From positions 1-46,576 of the forward strand of contig JBOGVS010000026.1 of the NCBI GenBank assembly GCA_050692555.1: DNA of 46,576 bases, written 5' to 3'. The notes beneath the pieces were generated by a model. It had not been told where the DNA came from, did no database searches, and worked only from the letters and a program-made list of their open reading frames with translations. The position numbers were made by a program, and so were the translations under genes. Every line of letters starts with the position of its first letter. The first letter of the stretch is position 1. Below are positions 38,177-45,677 of the stretch, in pieces. This DNA is from DAITPV01 sp050692555 (GTDB taxonomy: Bacteria; Actinomycetota; UBA4738; CALAEC01).

Positions 38177-38177
38177 T

Positions 38178-38606
38178 TCAGGCGAGGGAAACGACCGCCT
38201 GGGAGTTCTTGATGGCCTTGAGGACGTCCCCGTCCCGCTCGACCTCGGCCCATACCTCAAGGGTAACGTCCTTGGTGCTCTCGTCCTTGGAGGCCACCAC
38301 ACCTCGGGCCACCAGGGTCTCGTCCATGTAGACCACGGCGCGAAACTGGACCTTGATCGACTTCAGCGCGGCCGGGGTACCGGCCCAGTCCTTGAGGGCA
38401 GACGCCACGTGGGCCATGGAGAACATCCCGTGGGCGATGATCCCTGGGAACCCCACGCTCCGGGCGTACTCGTCGTCCTGGTGGAGGGGGTTCTGATCAC
38501 CGGAAGCATCAGCGTAAGCCTTCACCTCCTCGCGCTTGACCACCTTGGGAACCGAGAACACCTCGTCACCCACCTGGATCGCGTCGAAATCCGGCCGGTC
38601 TGCCAT
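38178..38606 (-). CDS. MaoC-type dehydratase, HadB-like catalytic subunit
   Basis: 142 aa. A single hotdog (MaoC/R-hydratase) domain. The catalytic pair is visible in SGDQNPLH as D37 and H42, followed by FPGIIAHGMFSMAHV. Mycobacterial HadB uses the same motif to dehydrate 3-hydroxyacyl-ACP in FAS-II. The ATG at 38606 is 1 nt after the hadA-like stop. The pair with the next gene upstream suggests a heterodimer. Whether it acts on ACP or CoA substrates cannot be told from sequence. Confidence 0.87.
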   Translation of the reverse strand: MADRPDFDAIQVGDEVFSVPKVVKREEVKAYADASGDQNPLHQDDEYARSVGFPGIIAHGMFSMAHVASALKDWAGTPAALKSIKVQFRAVVYMDETLVARGVVASKDESTKDVTLEVWAEVERDGDVLKAIKNSQAVVSLA

Positions 38607-38607
38607 G

Positions 38608-39057
38608 TCAGCCTCCAGCCGTGCCCCTGGAGAGCAGCGTGCTGCGAGCAACACACACAACCTCTCCCTCCGAGTCGACGATCTCAGCCTCGGTCACCAG
38701 GAACTCGTTCGGTCCCCTGGCGTAGATGTCCGCGATCCGAGGAATGGCCCTCAGCCGGTCCCCGGCCACCATCGGCCGACGCCACTCATACTCCTGCTCT
38801 CCGTGCACCACCCGCGTGTAGTCCAACCCCAGCTCGGGATCCATGACCACCTGGGCCGACCCCAGGATCTGCATCACGGTCGGGAACGTGGGCGGGGCCA
38901 CCTGGTCCGGGAACCCCTCCGCCCGGGCGGCCTCCGGGTTCAGGAACCTGGGGTCCTGGTCCCCGATGGCTTGGGCGAACTGGGTTACCCGGTCGGCCTC
39001 AACCGTGAACTCGATGGGCTCGTACGTCTTCCCCTTGAGGCTCTGGTTCAGCGGCAT
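38608..39057 (-). CDS. MaoC-N-type dehydratase, HadA-like non-catalytic subunit
   Basis: 149 aa. Hotdog domain with FAQAIGDQDPRFLNPEAARA; the position of the catalytic histidine in the DxNPxH motif is Phe (DQDPRF), so it is probably the substrate-holding partner, as HadA is. PPTFPTVMQILGSAQVVMDP and YTRVVHGEQEYEWRRPMVAG also match that group. The ATG is 1 nt after the fabG-like stop. Confidence 0.85.
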   Translation of the reverse strand: MPLNQSLKGKTYEPIEFTVEADRVTQFAQAIGDQDPRFLNPEAARAEGFPDQVAPPTFPTVMQILGSAQVVMDPELGLDYTRVVHGEQEYEWRRPMVAGDRLRAIPRIADIYARGPNEFLVTEAEIVDSEGEVVCVARSTLLSRGTAGG

Positions 39058-39058
39058 G

Positions 39059-39865
39059 TCATGCTCCCATCTGACCTCCGGCCACCGGAAGGACCACACC
39101 CGAGATGAAATCGGCCTCTTCGCTGGCCAGGAACAGGTGGGCGTTGGCCACGTCCTCGGGCTGACCATATCGCCCCAGGGCGATGAGCATCAGGGCCATG
39201 CCGCGCACCTGGTCGGGGATGCCGATGTCCTCGCCCTCCTGCTTCGCGGCGGTGAGCCTGGTCTCGATGAATCCCGGGGCCACGGCGTTCACGTTGATCC
39301 GGAACGGGCCAAGCTCCCGGGCCAGGGTCTTGGTGAGGGCCACGATGGCTCCCTTGGCCGCGGTGTAGTTGGCCTGGCCGGCGTTCCCCACCAGCGCGGC
39401 CACCGACGTGGTGAAGGTGATCTTCCGGTGATACGAGGGCTGGCCCTGCTCGCCGATCTCCCGCTTGGCCACCTCGCGCATGTGCGGCATGGCGGCCAGC
39501 GTGGTGTGGAAGGCGGTCCGGAGATTCACGTCGAGCACGAAGTCCCACAGCTCGTCGTCGAGGTTGTGGAACGTCTTGTCCCGGGTGATCCCGGCGTTGT
39601 TGACAATGATGTCGACCTTGCCGAAGCCCTCCGCGGCCCGGGCCATCATCCCTCGGGCCGCCTCCAGGTCCACGGTGTTGTCGGTGGATACCAGCGCCTG
39701 GGCACCCGCTTCCTTCACCGCCGCGGCGGTCTCCTCTGCTGGGTCGGGATCCACGTCGTTGACCACCACGGCGGCCCCTTCCTGGGCGAAGCGGACCGCG
39801 GTGGCCCGCCCGATCCCCCGGCCGGCGCCGGTGATGACCGCGACCTTCCCTTCCAATCGGCCCAA
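39059..39865 (-). CDS. short-chain dehydrogenase/reductase, FabG-like
   Basis: 268 aa. Rossmann fold with TGAGRGIG at residues 12-19, NNAG at 89-92, and a catalytic Ser-Tyr-Lys set at S154, Y167 and K171. Probably a 3-oxoacyl reductase (or hydroxyacyl-CoA dehydrogenase) working before the dehydratase encoded next. An insertion (VAKREIGEQGQPSYHRK) precedes the catalytic serine, as in some multifunctional-enzyme-like SDRs. The start is TTG with AGGAG about 8 nt upstream. Confidence 0.88.
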   Translation of the reverse strand: MGRLEGKVAVITGAGRGIGRATAVRFAQEGAAVVVNDVDPDPAEETAAAVKEAGAQALVSTDNTVDLEAARGMMARAAEGFGKVDIIVNNAGITRDKTFHNLDDELWDFVLDVNLRTAFHTTLAAMPHMREVAKREIGEQGQPSYHRKITFTTSVAALVGNAGQANYTAAKGAIVALTKTLARELGPFRINVNAVAPGFIETRLTAAKQEGEDIGIPDQVRGMALMLIALGRYGQPEDVANAHLFLASEEADFISGVVLPVAGGQMGA

Positions 39866-39913
39866 GGTGGTGCTCCTATCCGTGGGAACGGCCCCGTCCG
39901 GAGCGGGGAACGC

Positions 39914-39943
39914 AGGCTACCCAACGGTAGGAAGAAGGGTCAA
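39914..39943 (-). promoter_or_regulatory. promoter of the fabG-hadA-hadB-like unit
   Basis: On the minus strand, -35 TTGACC (39938-39943) and -10 TAGCCT (39914-39919) are separated by 18 bp, giving a leader of about 40 nt. It lies between the divergent response-regulator gene and fabG. Confidence 0.65.
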
Positions 39944-39988
39944 GCCAAGTTGCTGGCTCCGGCTCTCTCGTAGTGGGACAATCGTGTC

Positions 39989-40702
39989 ATGACCTCCTCC
40001 GTCACGAAGGAGGCCCGCCCCCCAGGCCGCAAGAAGGAGCACATCCGCGTCCTGATCGCCGACGACCACCGGACGTTCGCCGAGGCCCTTCGGGTGGTGC
40101 TCCGGACCGAGAAGGGCTTCTCGGTGGTCGCCGTGGTCCACGACGGGCGCTCGGCGGTCGAGGAATCGCACGATCGCAACCCCGACGTCGTGCTCATGGA
40201 CGTGGAGATGCCCGAGGTCGACGGGATCTCCGCCGCCCGGGAGATCAAGGAACGGGCCGGCGACGTCCGGGTCGTGATGCTCTCGGCCCACCAGGACGAC
40301 TACGTGGTGGCCCGGGCCATCGACGCGGGCGCCTCGGGGTTCCTGTACAAGAGCGCGCCGCTGAAGGACGTGGCCCGGTCGCTTCGCGCGGCCTATCGGG
40401 GGGAGCCGCTGATCGATCCCCAGGAGATGCGCCGGGTGCTCCGTCATCTGCGGCGGCGCCGCGACCAAGACGCCGCGGCCAGATCCCGGGTGGATCGCCT
40501 CACCAAACGAGAGACCGAGATCCTCCAGCGGATGGCCGACGGCGCCTCCTCCGAGAAGATCGCCGAGGACTTGAAGATCAGCCCCAACACGCTCCGCACA
40601 CACGTCCAGAACATCCTGTTCAAGCTGAAGGTTCACTCCAAGCTCGAGGCGCTGGCCTACGCGATCCGGTACGGCAAGGTCCTGACCGGCGACCCCGTCT
40701 AG
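39989..40702 (+). CDS. orphan NarL/FixJ-family response regulator
   Basis: 237 aa. The receiver domain holds the acidic pair D25/D26, the phospho-acceptor D71 in LMDVEMPEVDG, S99 and K121. The LuxR-type helix-turn-helix spans about residues 167-230 (LTKRETEILQRMADGASSEK, ISPNTLRTHVQNILFKLKVH). No sensor kinase is nearby. The first 17 residues (Lys/Arg-rich) precede the domain and could be shortened. GACAAT lies 6 nt before the ATG, so it may be leaderless. Confidence 0.92.
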   Translation: MTSSVTKEARPPGRKKEHIRVLIADDHRTFAEALRVVLRTEKGFSVVAVVHDGRSAVEESHDRNPDVVLMDVEMPEVDGISAAREIKERAGDVRVVMLSAHQDDYVVARAIDAGASGFLYKSAPLKDVARSLRAAYRGEPLIDPQEMRRVLRHLRRRRDQDAAARSRVDRLTKRETEILQRMADGASSEKIAEDLKISPNTLRTHVQNILFKLKVHSKLEALAYAIRYGKVLTGDPV

Positions 40703-40710
40703 CCAGACGC

Positions 40711-42348
40711 TCAGGCCATCGCCGGCCGGTGGCGCTCGATGATCGAGACGAAGTCGATCCCGGCCGGAAGGGTTCCGTACCCCCGGCCGCCCCGGCCGTC
40801 CAGGCGAGAGGCGCAGAACGCGTCGGCCACCTCCGGCGGCGCGTGGCGGACTAGGAGCGAGGCTTGAAAGGCCAGCGCCAGACGCTCCACCAGGAACCGG
40901 GCCCGGGTCTCGAGGTCGTCCCGGTTGCGGAGCTCGTCTTGCAGCCCATCCGCGAACACGTCGAGACGCCGGTCGCCGGAGCGAGCCTCGTCCACCTCGG
41001 TCAGGAACACGTCCAGGGCTTCCGGGGTCCTGACCACGGCCCGGAGGACATCGAGGGCGTTGACGTTTCCCGAACCCTCCCAGATGGAGTTGAGGGGGGT
41101 CTCCCGATACAGCCGGGGCATCCCCGATTCCTCGACGTACCCGTTCCCCCCCAAGCACTCCAGGGCCTCCGCCACGGCCCCCACCGTCGACCTGCAGATC
41201 CAGAACTTGCCGACCGCGATGCCCAGGCGCTTGAGCAGCGTAGCTTCCTCGTCGCCGGGAGCCTCGTCCACCGCCCGGGCCAGCCGCAGGGCCATGGCCG
41301 TGGCGGCCTCGGATTCCAGGCACAGGTCCGCCAGGACGTTGCGCATCAGGGGCTGGTCGTGGAGGAGCGTTCCGAAGGCCTTCCGGTGCGACGTGTGATG
41401 GGTGGCCTGGGACACCGCCATCCGGAGGAGACCGGTGGATCCCAGGAGGCAGTCGAGTCGGGTGTGGTTGACCATCTCGATGATGGTGGGAATCCCCCGC
41501 CCTTCCTTTCCGACCAACCGGGTCCAGGCCCCCTCGAACTCAACCTCGCTGGACGCGTTCGATCGGTTGCCGAGCTTGTCCTTCAGCCGCTGGATCCGGA
41601 AAGCGTTTCGGGTCCCGTCCGGGAGCACTCTGGGAAGCAGGAAGCACGACAGGCCGTCCGGGGCCTGAGCCAGGACCAGGAACGCGTCGCACATCGGCGC
41701 TGAGCAGAACCACTTGTGGCCGGTGAGCGCGTACTCGCCGAAGCCAGACAGTGGCTCTGCGCGGGTGGTGTTGGCCCGGACGTCGGAGCCGCCCTGCTTC
41801 TCGGTCATGGCCATCCCGCACAGGGCACCGGCCTTGTCCTGGGCGGGGATCAGGCGGGGGTCGTAGGTCGACGCGGTGAGCCGCGGCTCCCACTCGGCCG
41901 CCAGCTCGGGCTCGGCCCGCAGGGCCGGGACGGCCGCGTACGTCATGGAGATGGGGCACCCGTGGCCCGCTTCCACGCCGGCGCCCAGGATCATCATCGC
42001 CGCTCGGGCGGCGTGTGCGCCGGGGCGGGGCTCACGCCACGGGAGGGCATGGACGCCCTGCTCCACGGCGAGCTCCATGAGGTGGTGCCACGAGGGGTGG
42101 TACTCGACCTCGTCGATGCGGTTCCCGAACCGGTCGTGGGTCCGGAGCACGGGCGGGTGCTCGTTGGCCTCCCGGCCCCAGCGAAGAACCTCTTCGGTAC
42201 CGGCCACCTTCCCGTACGCCGACAGGGCGGGCTCGGCCCACCCCGCGCCCTCGCGGCGAACCGCCTCCTGCATGGGCCGGTCCTCCTCGAACAGGTTGTA
42301 GTCCCGGAGGGGAGGTGGCTGGTTGGTGACCTCGTGAGTGGGCGGCAC
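40711..42348 (-). CDS. AidB-type acyl-CoA dehydrogenase
   Basis: 545 aa, close to the 541 aa of E. coli AidB. The AidB-specific N-terminus is recognisable (THEVTNQPPPLRDYNLFEED, VRREGAGW, NRIDEVEYHPSWHHLM). The acyl-CoA dehydrogenase body follows (MAMTEKQGGSDVRANTT for flavin contact, and LNSIWEGSGNV, which carries the family catalytic Glu). AidB binds FAD and DNA and belongs to the alkylation response in E. coli; the role here may differ. The start is GTG, 8 nt after the rpmG stop. Its end is 8 nt from the convergent response-regulator gene. Confidence 0.88.
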   Translation of the reverse strand: MPPTHEVTNQPPPLRDYNLFEEDRPMQEAVRREGAGWAEPALSAYGKVAGTEEVLRWGREANEHPPVLRTHDRFGNRIDEVEYHPSWHHLMELAVEQGVHALPWREPRPGAHAARAAMMILGAGVEAGHGCPISMTYAAVPALRAEPELAAEWEPRLTASTYDPRLIPAQDKAGALCGMAMTEKQGGSDVRANTTRAEPLSGFGEYALTGHKWFCSAPMCDAFLVLAQAPDGLSCFLLPRVLPDGTRNAFRIQRLKDKLGNRSNASSEVEFEGAWTRLVGKEGRGIPTIIEMVNHTRLDCLLGSTGLLRMAVSQATHHTSHRKAFGTLLHDQPLMRNVLADLCLESEAATAMALRLARAVDEAPGDEEATLLKRLGIAVGKFWICRSTVGAVAEALECLGGNGYVEESGMPRLYRETPLNSIWEGSGNVNALDVLRAVVRTPEALDVFLTEVDEARSGDRRLDVFADGLQDELRNRDDLETRARFLVERLALAFQASLLVRHAPPEVADAFCASRLDGRGGRGYGTLPAGIDFVSIIERHRPAMA

Positions 42349-42356
42349 GACCCCGC

Positions 42357-42521
42357 CTAGCGGGTCTCTTTGTGCATGGTGTGACCCCGGCACCACCGGC
42401 AGTACTTCCGAAGCTCGATGCGGTCGCGGTCGTTCACCTTGTTCTTGCGTGTGGTGTAGTTGCGCCGTTTGCAGCTCTCACAGGCCATCGTGATGATCGG
42501 GCGCTTGTCGGACTTCGGCAT
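42357..42521 (-). CDS. rpmG: 50S ribosomal protein bL33 (zinc-binding form)
   Basis: 54 aa, read from the sequence. The protein begins MPKSDKRPIITMACESCKRR and ends RGHTMHKETR. C14, C17, C41 and C44 form the zinc ribbon. ATG start, 17 nt after the tuf copy 2 stop. It is the same neighbour of the had genes and tRNA-Met as in mycobacteria, with the AidB-like, response-regulator and fabG genes added. Confidence 0.95.
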   Translation of the reverse strand: MPKSDKRPIITMACESCKRRNYTTRKNKVNDRDRIELRKYCRWCRGHTMHKETR

Positions 42522-42538
42522 GGCGTGCCTCCTGTCTC

Positions 42539-43723
42539 CTACTTCAGGATCTTGGTCACTCGTCCGGCACCCACGGTCCGTCCGCCCTCCCGGATGGCGA
42601 AGCGCAGCCCCTCCTCCATGGCGATGGGGGCGATCATCTCCACCTCCATCTCCACGTTGTCTCCGGGCATGACCATCTCCACCCCTTCGGGAAGCACGAT
42701 GGCCCCGGTGACGTCGGTGGTCCGGAAGTAGAACTGGGGGCGGTACCCGGGCAGGAAGGGGGTGTGCCTCCCACCCTCGTCCTTACTGAGCACGTACACC
42801 TGGGAGGCGAACCCGGTATGGGGGGTGATGCTCCCCGGCTTGGCCAGCACCTGGCCCCGCTGGACGTCCTCCTTGTCGATCCCCCGCAGAAGGACCCCCA
42901 CGTTGTCTCCGGCATGGACCTCGTCCAGGAGCTTTCTGAACATCTCCAGGTCGGTGGCAGTGGTCTTGCGGGTATCGGTGATCCCCACGATCTCCACTTC
43001 CTCCATCTTCTTGAGCTGGCCCCGCTCCACCCTTCCGGTGACCACGGTGCCCCGCCCGGTGATACTGAACACGTCCTCCACCGGCATCAGGAAGGGCTTG
43101 TCGATCTCCCTCTTGGGCTCGGGGATGGAGGTGTCCACGGCGTCCAGGAGCTCCAGGATCTTGCCCTTGTGCTCCTCGTCCCCCTCCAGGGCCTTGAGGG
43201 CGGACAGGCGGACCACCGGGGTGTCGTCGCCGGGGAACTCGTAGGAGGACAGGAGCTCCCTGACCTCCAGCTCCACCAGGTCCAGCAGCTCGGGGTCGTC
43301 CACCTGGTCCACCTTGTTGAGGGCCACCACGATGTAGGGGACGTTCACCTGGCGGGCCAGAAGGACGTGCTCCCGGGTCTGGGGCATGGGGCCGTCGGCG
43401 GCACTTACCACCAGGATGGCCCCGTCCATCTGGGCCGCCCCGGTGATCATGTTCTTGATGTAGTCGGCGTGGCCGGGACAGTCCACGTGGGCGTAGTGGC
43501 GGTTCTCGGTCTCGTACTCCACGTGGGCGATGGCGATGGTGATCCCCCGCTCCTTCTCCTCCGGGGCCTTGTCGATCTGGTCGAACGGGGTGAAGTCGGC
43601 CATCCCCTTCTCCGCCAGGACCTTGGTGATGGCCGCCGTGAGGGTGGTCTTGCCGTGGTCGATGTGCCCGATGGTGCCGATGTTCACGTGCGGCTTGGTG
43701 CGCTCGAACTTCTGCTTGCTCAT
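42539..43723 (-). CDS. tuf: elongation factor Tu, copy 2
   Basis: 394 aa, identical in protein sequence to copy 1 (16718-17902). The six differences I find by eye (positions 42593, 42605, 42611, 42692, 43586 and 43691) are silent. Outside the coding region and the ribosome-binding site the flanks differ. It lies 22 nt downstream of tRNA-Met and before rpmG; both copies point the same way. Confidence 0.97.
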   Translation of the reverse strand: MSKQKFERTKPHVNIGTIGHIDHGKTTLTAAITKVLAEKGMADFTPFDQIDKAPEEKERGITIAIAHVEYETENRHYAHVDCPGHADYIKNMITGAAQMDGAILVVSAADGPMPQTREHVLLARQVNVPYIVVALNKVDQVDDPELLDLVELEVRELLSSYEFPGDDTPVVRLSALKALEGDEEHKGKILELLDAVDTSIPEPKREIDKPFLMPVEDVFSITGRGTVVTGRVERGQLKKMEEVEIVGITDTRKTTATDLEMFRKLLDEVHAGDNVGVLLRGIDKEDVQRGQVLAKPGSITPHTGFASQVYVLSKDEGGRHTPFLPGYRPQFYFRTTDVTGAIVLPEGVEMVMPGDNVEMEVEMIAPIAMEEGLRFAIREGGRTVGAGRVTKILK

Positions 43724-43745
43724 CCCTTCCTCCTCCAGGGGCTCG

Positions 43746-43817
43746 TAGCGGGGGGCGGATTCGAACCGCCGACACAGCGATTATGAGCCGCTTGCTCTGC
43801 CTCTGAGCTACCCCGCC
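43746..43817 (-). tRNA. tRNA-Met (anticodon CAT, elongator type)
   Basis: A 72-nt cloverleaf reads from GGCGGGG to CCCCGCT with an A discriminator. The anticodon loop is CTCATAA and the T loop TTCGAAT. The anticodon stem lacks the three consecutive G-C pairs of initiator tRNA. A tRNA-Ile whose CAT is modified to lysidine cannot be excluded from sequence alone. CCA is not encoded. Confidence 0.9.
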
Positions 43818-43841
43818 CTCCGCAAAGAGTCTACAGAACCG

Positions 43842-44432
43842 CTACTGTCGCTCGACGCCCCGGATGACCACCTCTACCCGGCGGTTCTCTTGGCGGCCCC
43901 GGGCAGTGGCGTTGGTGGACACCGGCCGCCGCTCGCCGAAGCCTCGGGCCTCCTGCCGGCCGGGGGAGACGCCCGCGGAAACCAGGAAGTCCACCACGGC
44001 CTGGGCCCGGCGCTCCGAGAGGGTCTGGTTGTAGGCGTTCGGGCCGACGTCGTCGGTATGCGGACCTGCACGGGGGCGTCGGGGTAGGCCTCGATGACCC
44101 TGGCGATCCTCTCTAGGGTGCGCCTGGCCCCGGGTCGGAGCGTGGCTTTGTCGAAGGCGAACAGCACCCGGTCAGGGACCGTGATGAGGATCCCCTCCTC
44201 GGTCTCCTCCGCGCCGAGGTCGGAGAGGATCGTCTCCACGCTCTCGGTGGTGGATTCGGGGGACCTCTGCCGTGGACTCCACGAAGGAGACGGGCAGGGG
44301 CGAGGTACGGACCTGCGAGGGGGGCGGGGAGGCGGGCGCCGAGGTGCTGGGCGGAGGCTCCTGCTCCTGGCAGCCCGCCAACAGGACCACAGTGACCGCG
44401 AGGGGCGCGGACCACCGTCCCCATCGCCACAT
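43842..44432 (-). pseudogene. OmpA-like lipoprotein gene with two frameshifts
   Basis: The ATG at 44432 opens a lipoprotein signal (MWRWGRWSAPLAVTVVLLAGC). After PVSFVESTAEV the frame is lost at a run of five G (plus strand 44258-44262); the next frame gives ETILSDLGAEETEEG and the OmpA core LFAFDKATLRPGARRTLERI. A second shift near 44056-44063 returns to the first frame with HTDDVGPNAYNQTLSERRAQ and a normal end ENRRVEVVIRGVERQ. Corrected, it is a complete OmpA/peptidoglycan-binding lipoprotein of about 195 aa. Genuine decay or base-calling errors are both possible. Its start overlaps the DUF4352-like stop. Confidence 0.75.
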
Positions 44433-45018
44433 CAGCCCGACAGACCCTCCAGGGGGATGCCGATCCGGAACAGGGGATCGCTGGCTTCCTCGTAGTCGGG
44501 GTTGCCCAGCTCGTTGTTGATGGCCAGGGTGAGCCCGGTGGCCTCCCGGTGCAGCCCCGGCAGGAACACCAGCGTGCCCTGGAGGCCGCTGCGAGGCTCG
44601 ATCCGGACCTCGGGGTTCTCCGGAGGAGGAGATAGCCGATAGACGTTCCCGAGGTCGTCGATCATCACGGTGTCGTCCGAAAATGCGTTCAGCTCCACCG
44701 AGTCGTCGTTGGCGTTGGTGGCGTTGATCTCGACCTGGATGTAGTCGGCGCCAAAGACGACACGGGGGATGCGCAGGAGCGTGCCGTTCGGATGCCGGGT
44801 CTCGATGTCCGACTGGACCTCCCCGGTTCGACCGGGGCTTCCCTCCGGAGCGGGCGAGGGGGAAGCGGGAGCTGCTGTCGGGGACACCGGGGCCGTGGGC
44901 GACGTGGCCGGGGGGGACGCCTGTTCCGACGGCTCCTCCGAGCCGTTGCAGGCTGCCCCCAGGATCGCCACGACGGCCGGCCCACCACGGCCTGGCGAAC
45001 GAGCGTTGCGGAACTCAC
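44432..45018 (-). CDS. DUF4352-like lipoprotein, probable frameshift in the signal peptide
   Basis: The C-terminal domain (about 120 residues, HPNGTLLRIPRVVFGADYIQ, NATNANDDSVELNAFSDDTV, GLQGTLVFLPGLHREATGLT) resembles immunoglobulin-like DUF4352 lipoproteins, after a Pro/Ser/Ala linker. The lipobox ILGAAC is in that frame, but no start codon is in reach. A GTG at 45018, with an AGAGGGGG ribosome-binding site, opens a second frame (SSATLVRQAVVG) that would supply the missing signal peptide. A one-base shift near 44975-44995 would join them. It lies between tRNA-Thr and the OmpA-like gene. Confidence 0.6.
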
Positions 45019-45047
45019 CTGGGCCCCCTCTGTCACTGTCCGGCCGG

Positions 45048-45053
45048 ATTGTA
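45048..45053 (-). promoter_or_regulatory. candidate -10 box before the lipoprotein pair
   Basis: TACAAT on the minus strand, about 30 nt upstream of the GTG at 45018 and downstream of tRNA-Thr. The -35 region is not recognisable, so it may be fortuitous. Confidence 0.3.
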
Positions 45054-45084
45054 TTGGTGGAGGAGTTTACGGAGGAAATCGCTG

Positions 45085-45157
45085 AGCTGGAGGTGGGACT
45101 CGAACCCACGACCCCCGCCTTACCATGGCGGTGCTCTGCCGGCTGAGCTACTCCAGC
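45085..45157 (-). tRNA. tRNA-Thr (anticodon GGT)
   Basis: A 73-nt cloverleaf reads from GCTGGAG to CTCCAGC. The anticodon stem CCGCC/GGCGG encloses ATGGTAA, anticodon GGT; the T loop is TTCGAGT. The discriminator is U. CCA is not encoded. tRNA-Thr followed by tRNA-Met is the order upstream of rpmG in mycobacteria. Confidence 0.94.
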
Positions 45158-45179
45158 GTGTGCGGCAGACTGAGAAGCC

Positions 45180-45185
45180 ATGATA
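45180..45185 (-). promoter_or_regulatory. candidate -10 box for tRNA-Thr
   Basis: TATCAT on the minus strand, 22 nt before the mature tRNA 5' end. It coincides with the start codon of the divergent DUF192 gene. The -35 is weak (TTGGTC at 19 bp). Confidence 0.35.
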
Positions 45186-45677
45186 GAGGCATTCCAGCGG
45201 GCCGGACCAACCTTCCTGGTCGTCCTCTCTCTGGTCGCCTGCGCGCAGACCGCAGGCGGCCCTCGACCGAAGACGGAGAGCCCGGTGGGCTCCCAGCCCT
45301 CTCCGGAGGGTCAGGTCATCATCGACACGGGGGCAGAGCCGGTCGAGGTAAACGTCGAGATCGCCGAGACCCCCGAGGAGCAGGGCCGCGGGCTGATGGG
45401 TCGCACGGAGCTCGACGCGGACGCGGGGATGGTGTTCCTGGTGGAGCAGCCGGTGGCCACGTCGTTCTGGATGAAGGACACCCTGATCCCGCTGTCCATC
45501 GCCTTCTGGGACGAGCGGGGTCGGATCCACACGATCCTGGACATGGAGCCGTGCCGCTCGGACCCCTGCACGTCGTACTTCCCCAGCCAGCCGTGGTCCG
45601 GGGCCCTGGAGGTCAACCGGGGGTTCTTCGCCGACAACGGCGTGAAGGTCGGCGACCGGGCCCGGGTGGAACGTTAG
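45180..45677 (+). CDS. DUF192 family lipoprotein
   Basis: 165 aa. Lipoprotein signal with lipobox LSLVAC at the end of the first hydrophobic stretch, then a Pro/Ser linker. The DUF192 domain follows: VEIAETPEEQGRGLMGRTEL, GMVFLVEQPVATSFWMKDTL, IPLSIAFWDERGRIHTILDM, ending in ALEVNRGFFADNGVKVGDRA. The domain is widespread and its biochemical role is not settled. Its TAG stop overlaps the stop of the convergent membrane-protein gene. Confidence 0.88.
   Translation: MIEAFQRAGPTFLVVLSLVACAQTAGGPRPKTESPVGSQPSPEGQVIIDTGAEPVEVNVEIAETPEEQGRGLMGRTELDADAGMVFLVEQPVATSFWMKDTLIPLSIAFWDERGRIHTILDMEPCRSDPCTSYFPSQPWSGALEVNRGFFADNGVKVGDRARVER

Noticed and set aside
43828..43833. TAGACT as a promoter for tRNA-Met (and the same hexamer at 46403-46408 before the membrane protein)
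   Set aside because: No -35 partner was found at suitable spacing, and tRNA-Met may be processed from the upstream transcript.
45019..45181. N-terminal part of the open frame that would make the DUF4352-like protein 249 aa
   Set aside because: It reads through tRNA-Thr and gives no signal peptide before the lipobox.
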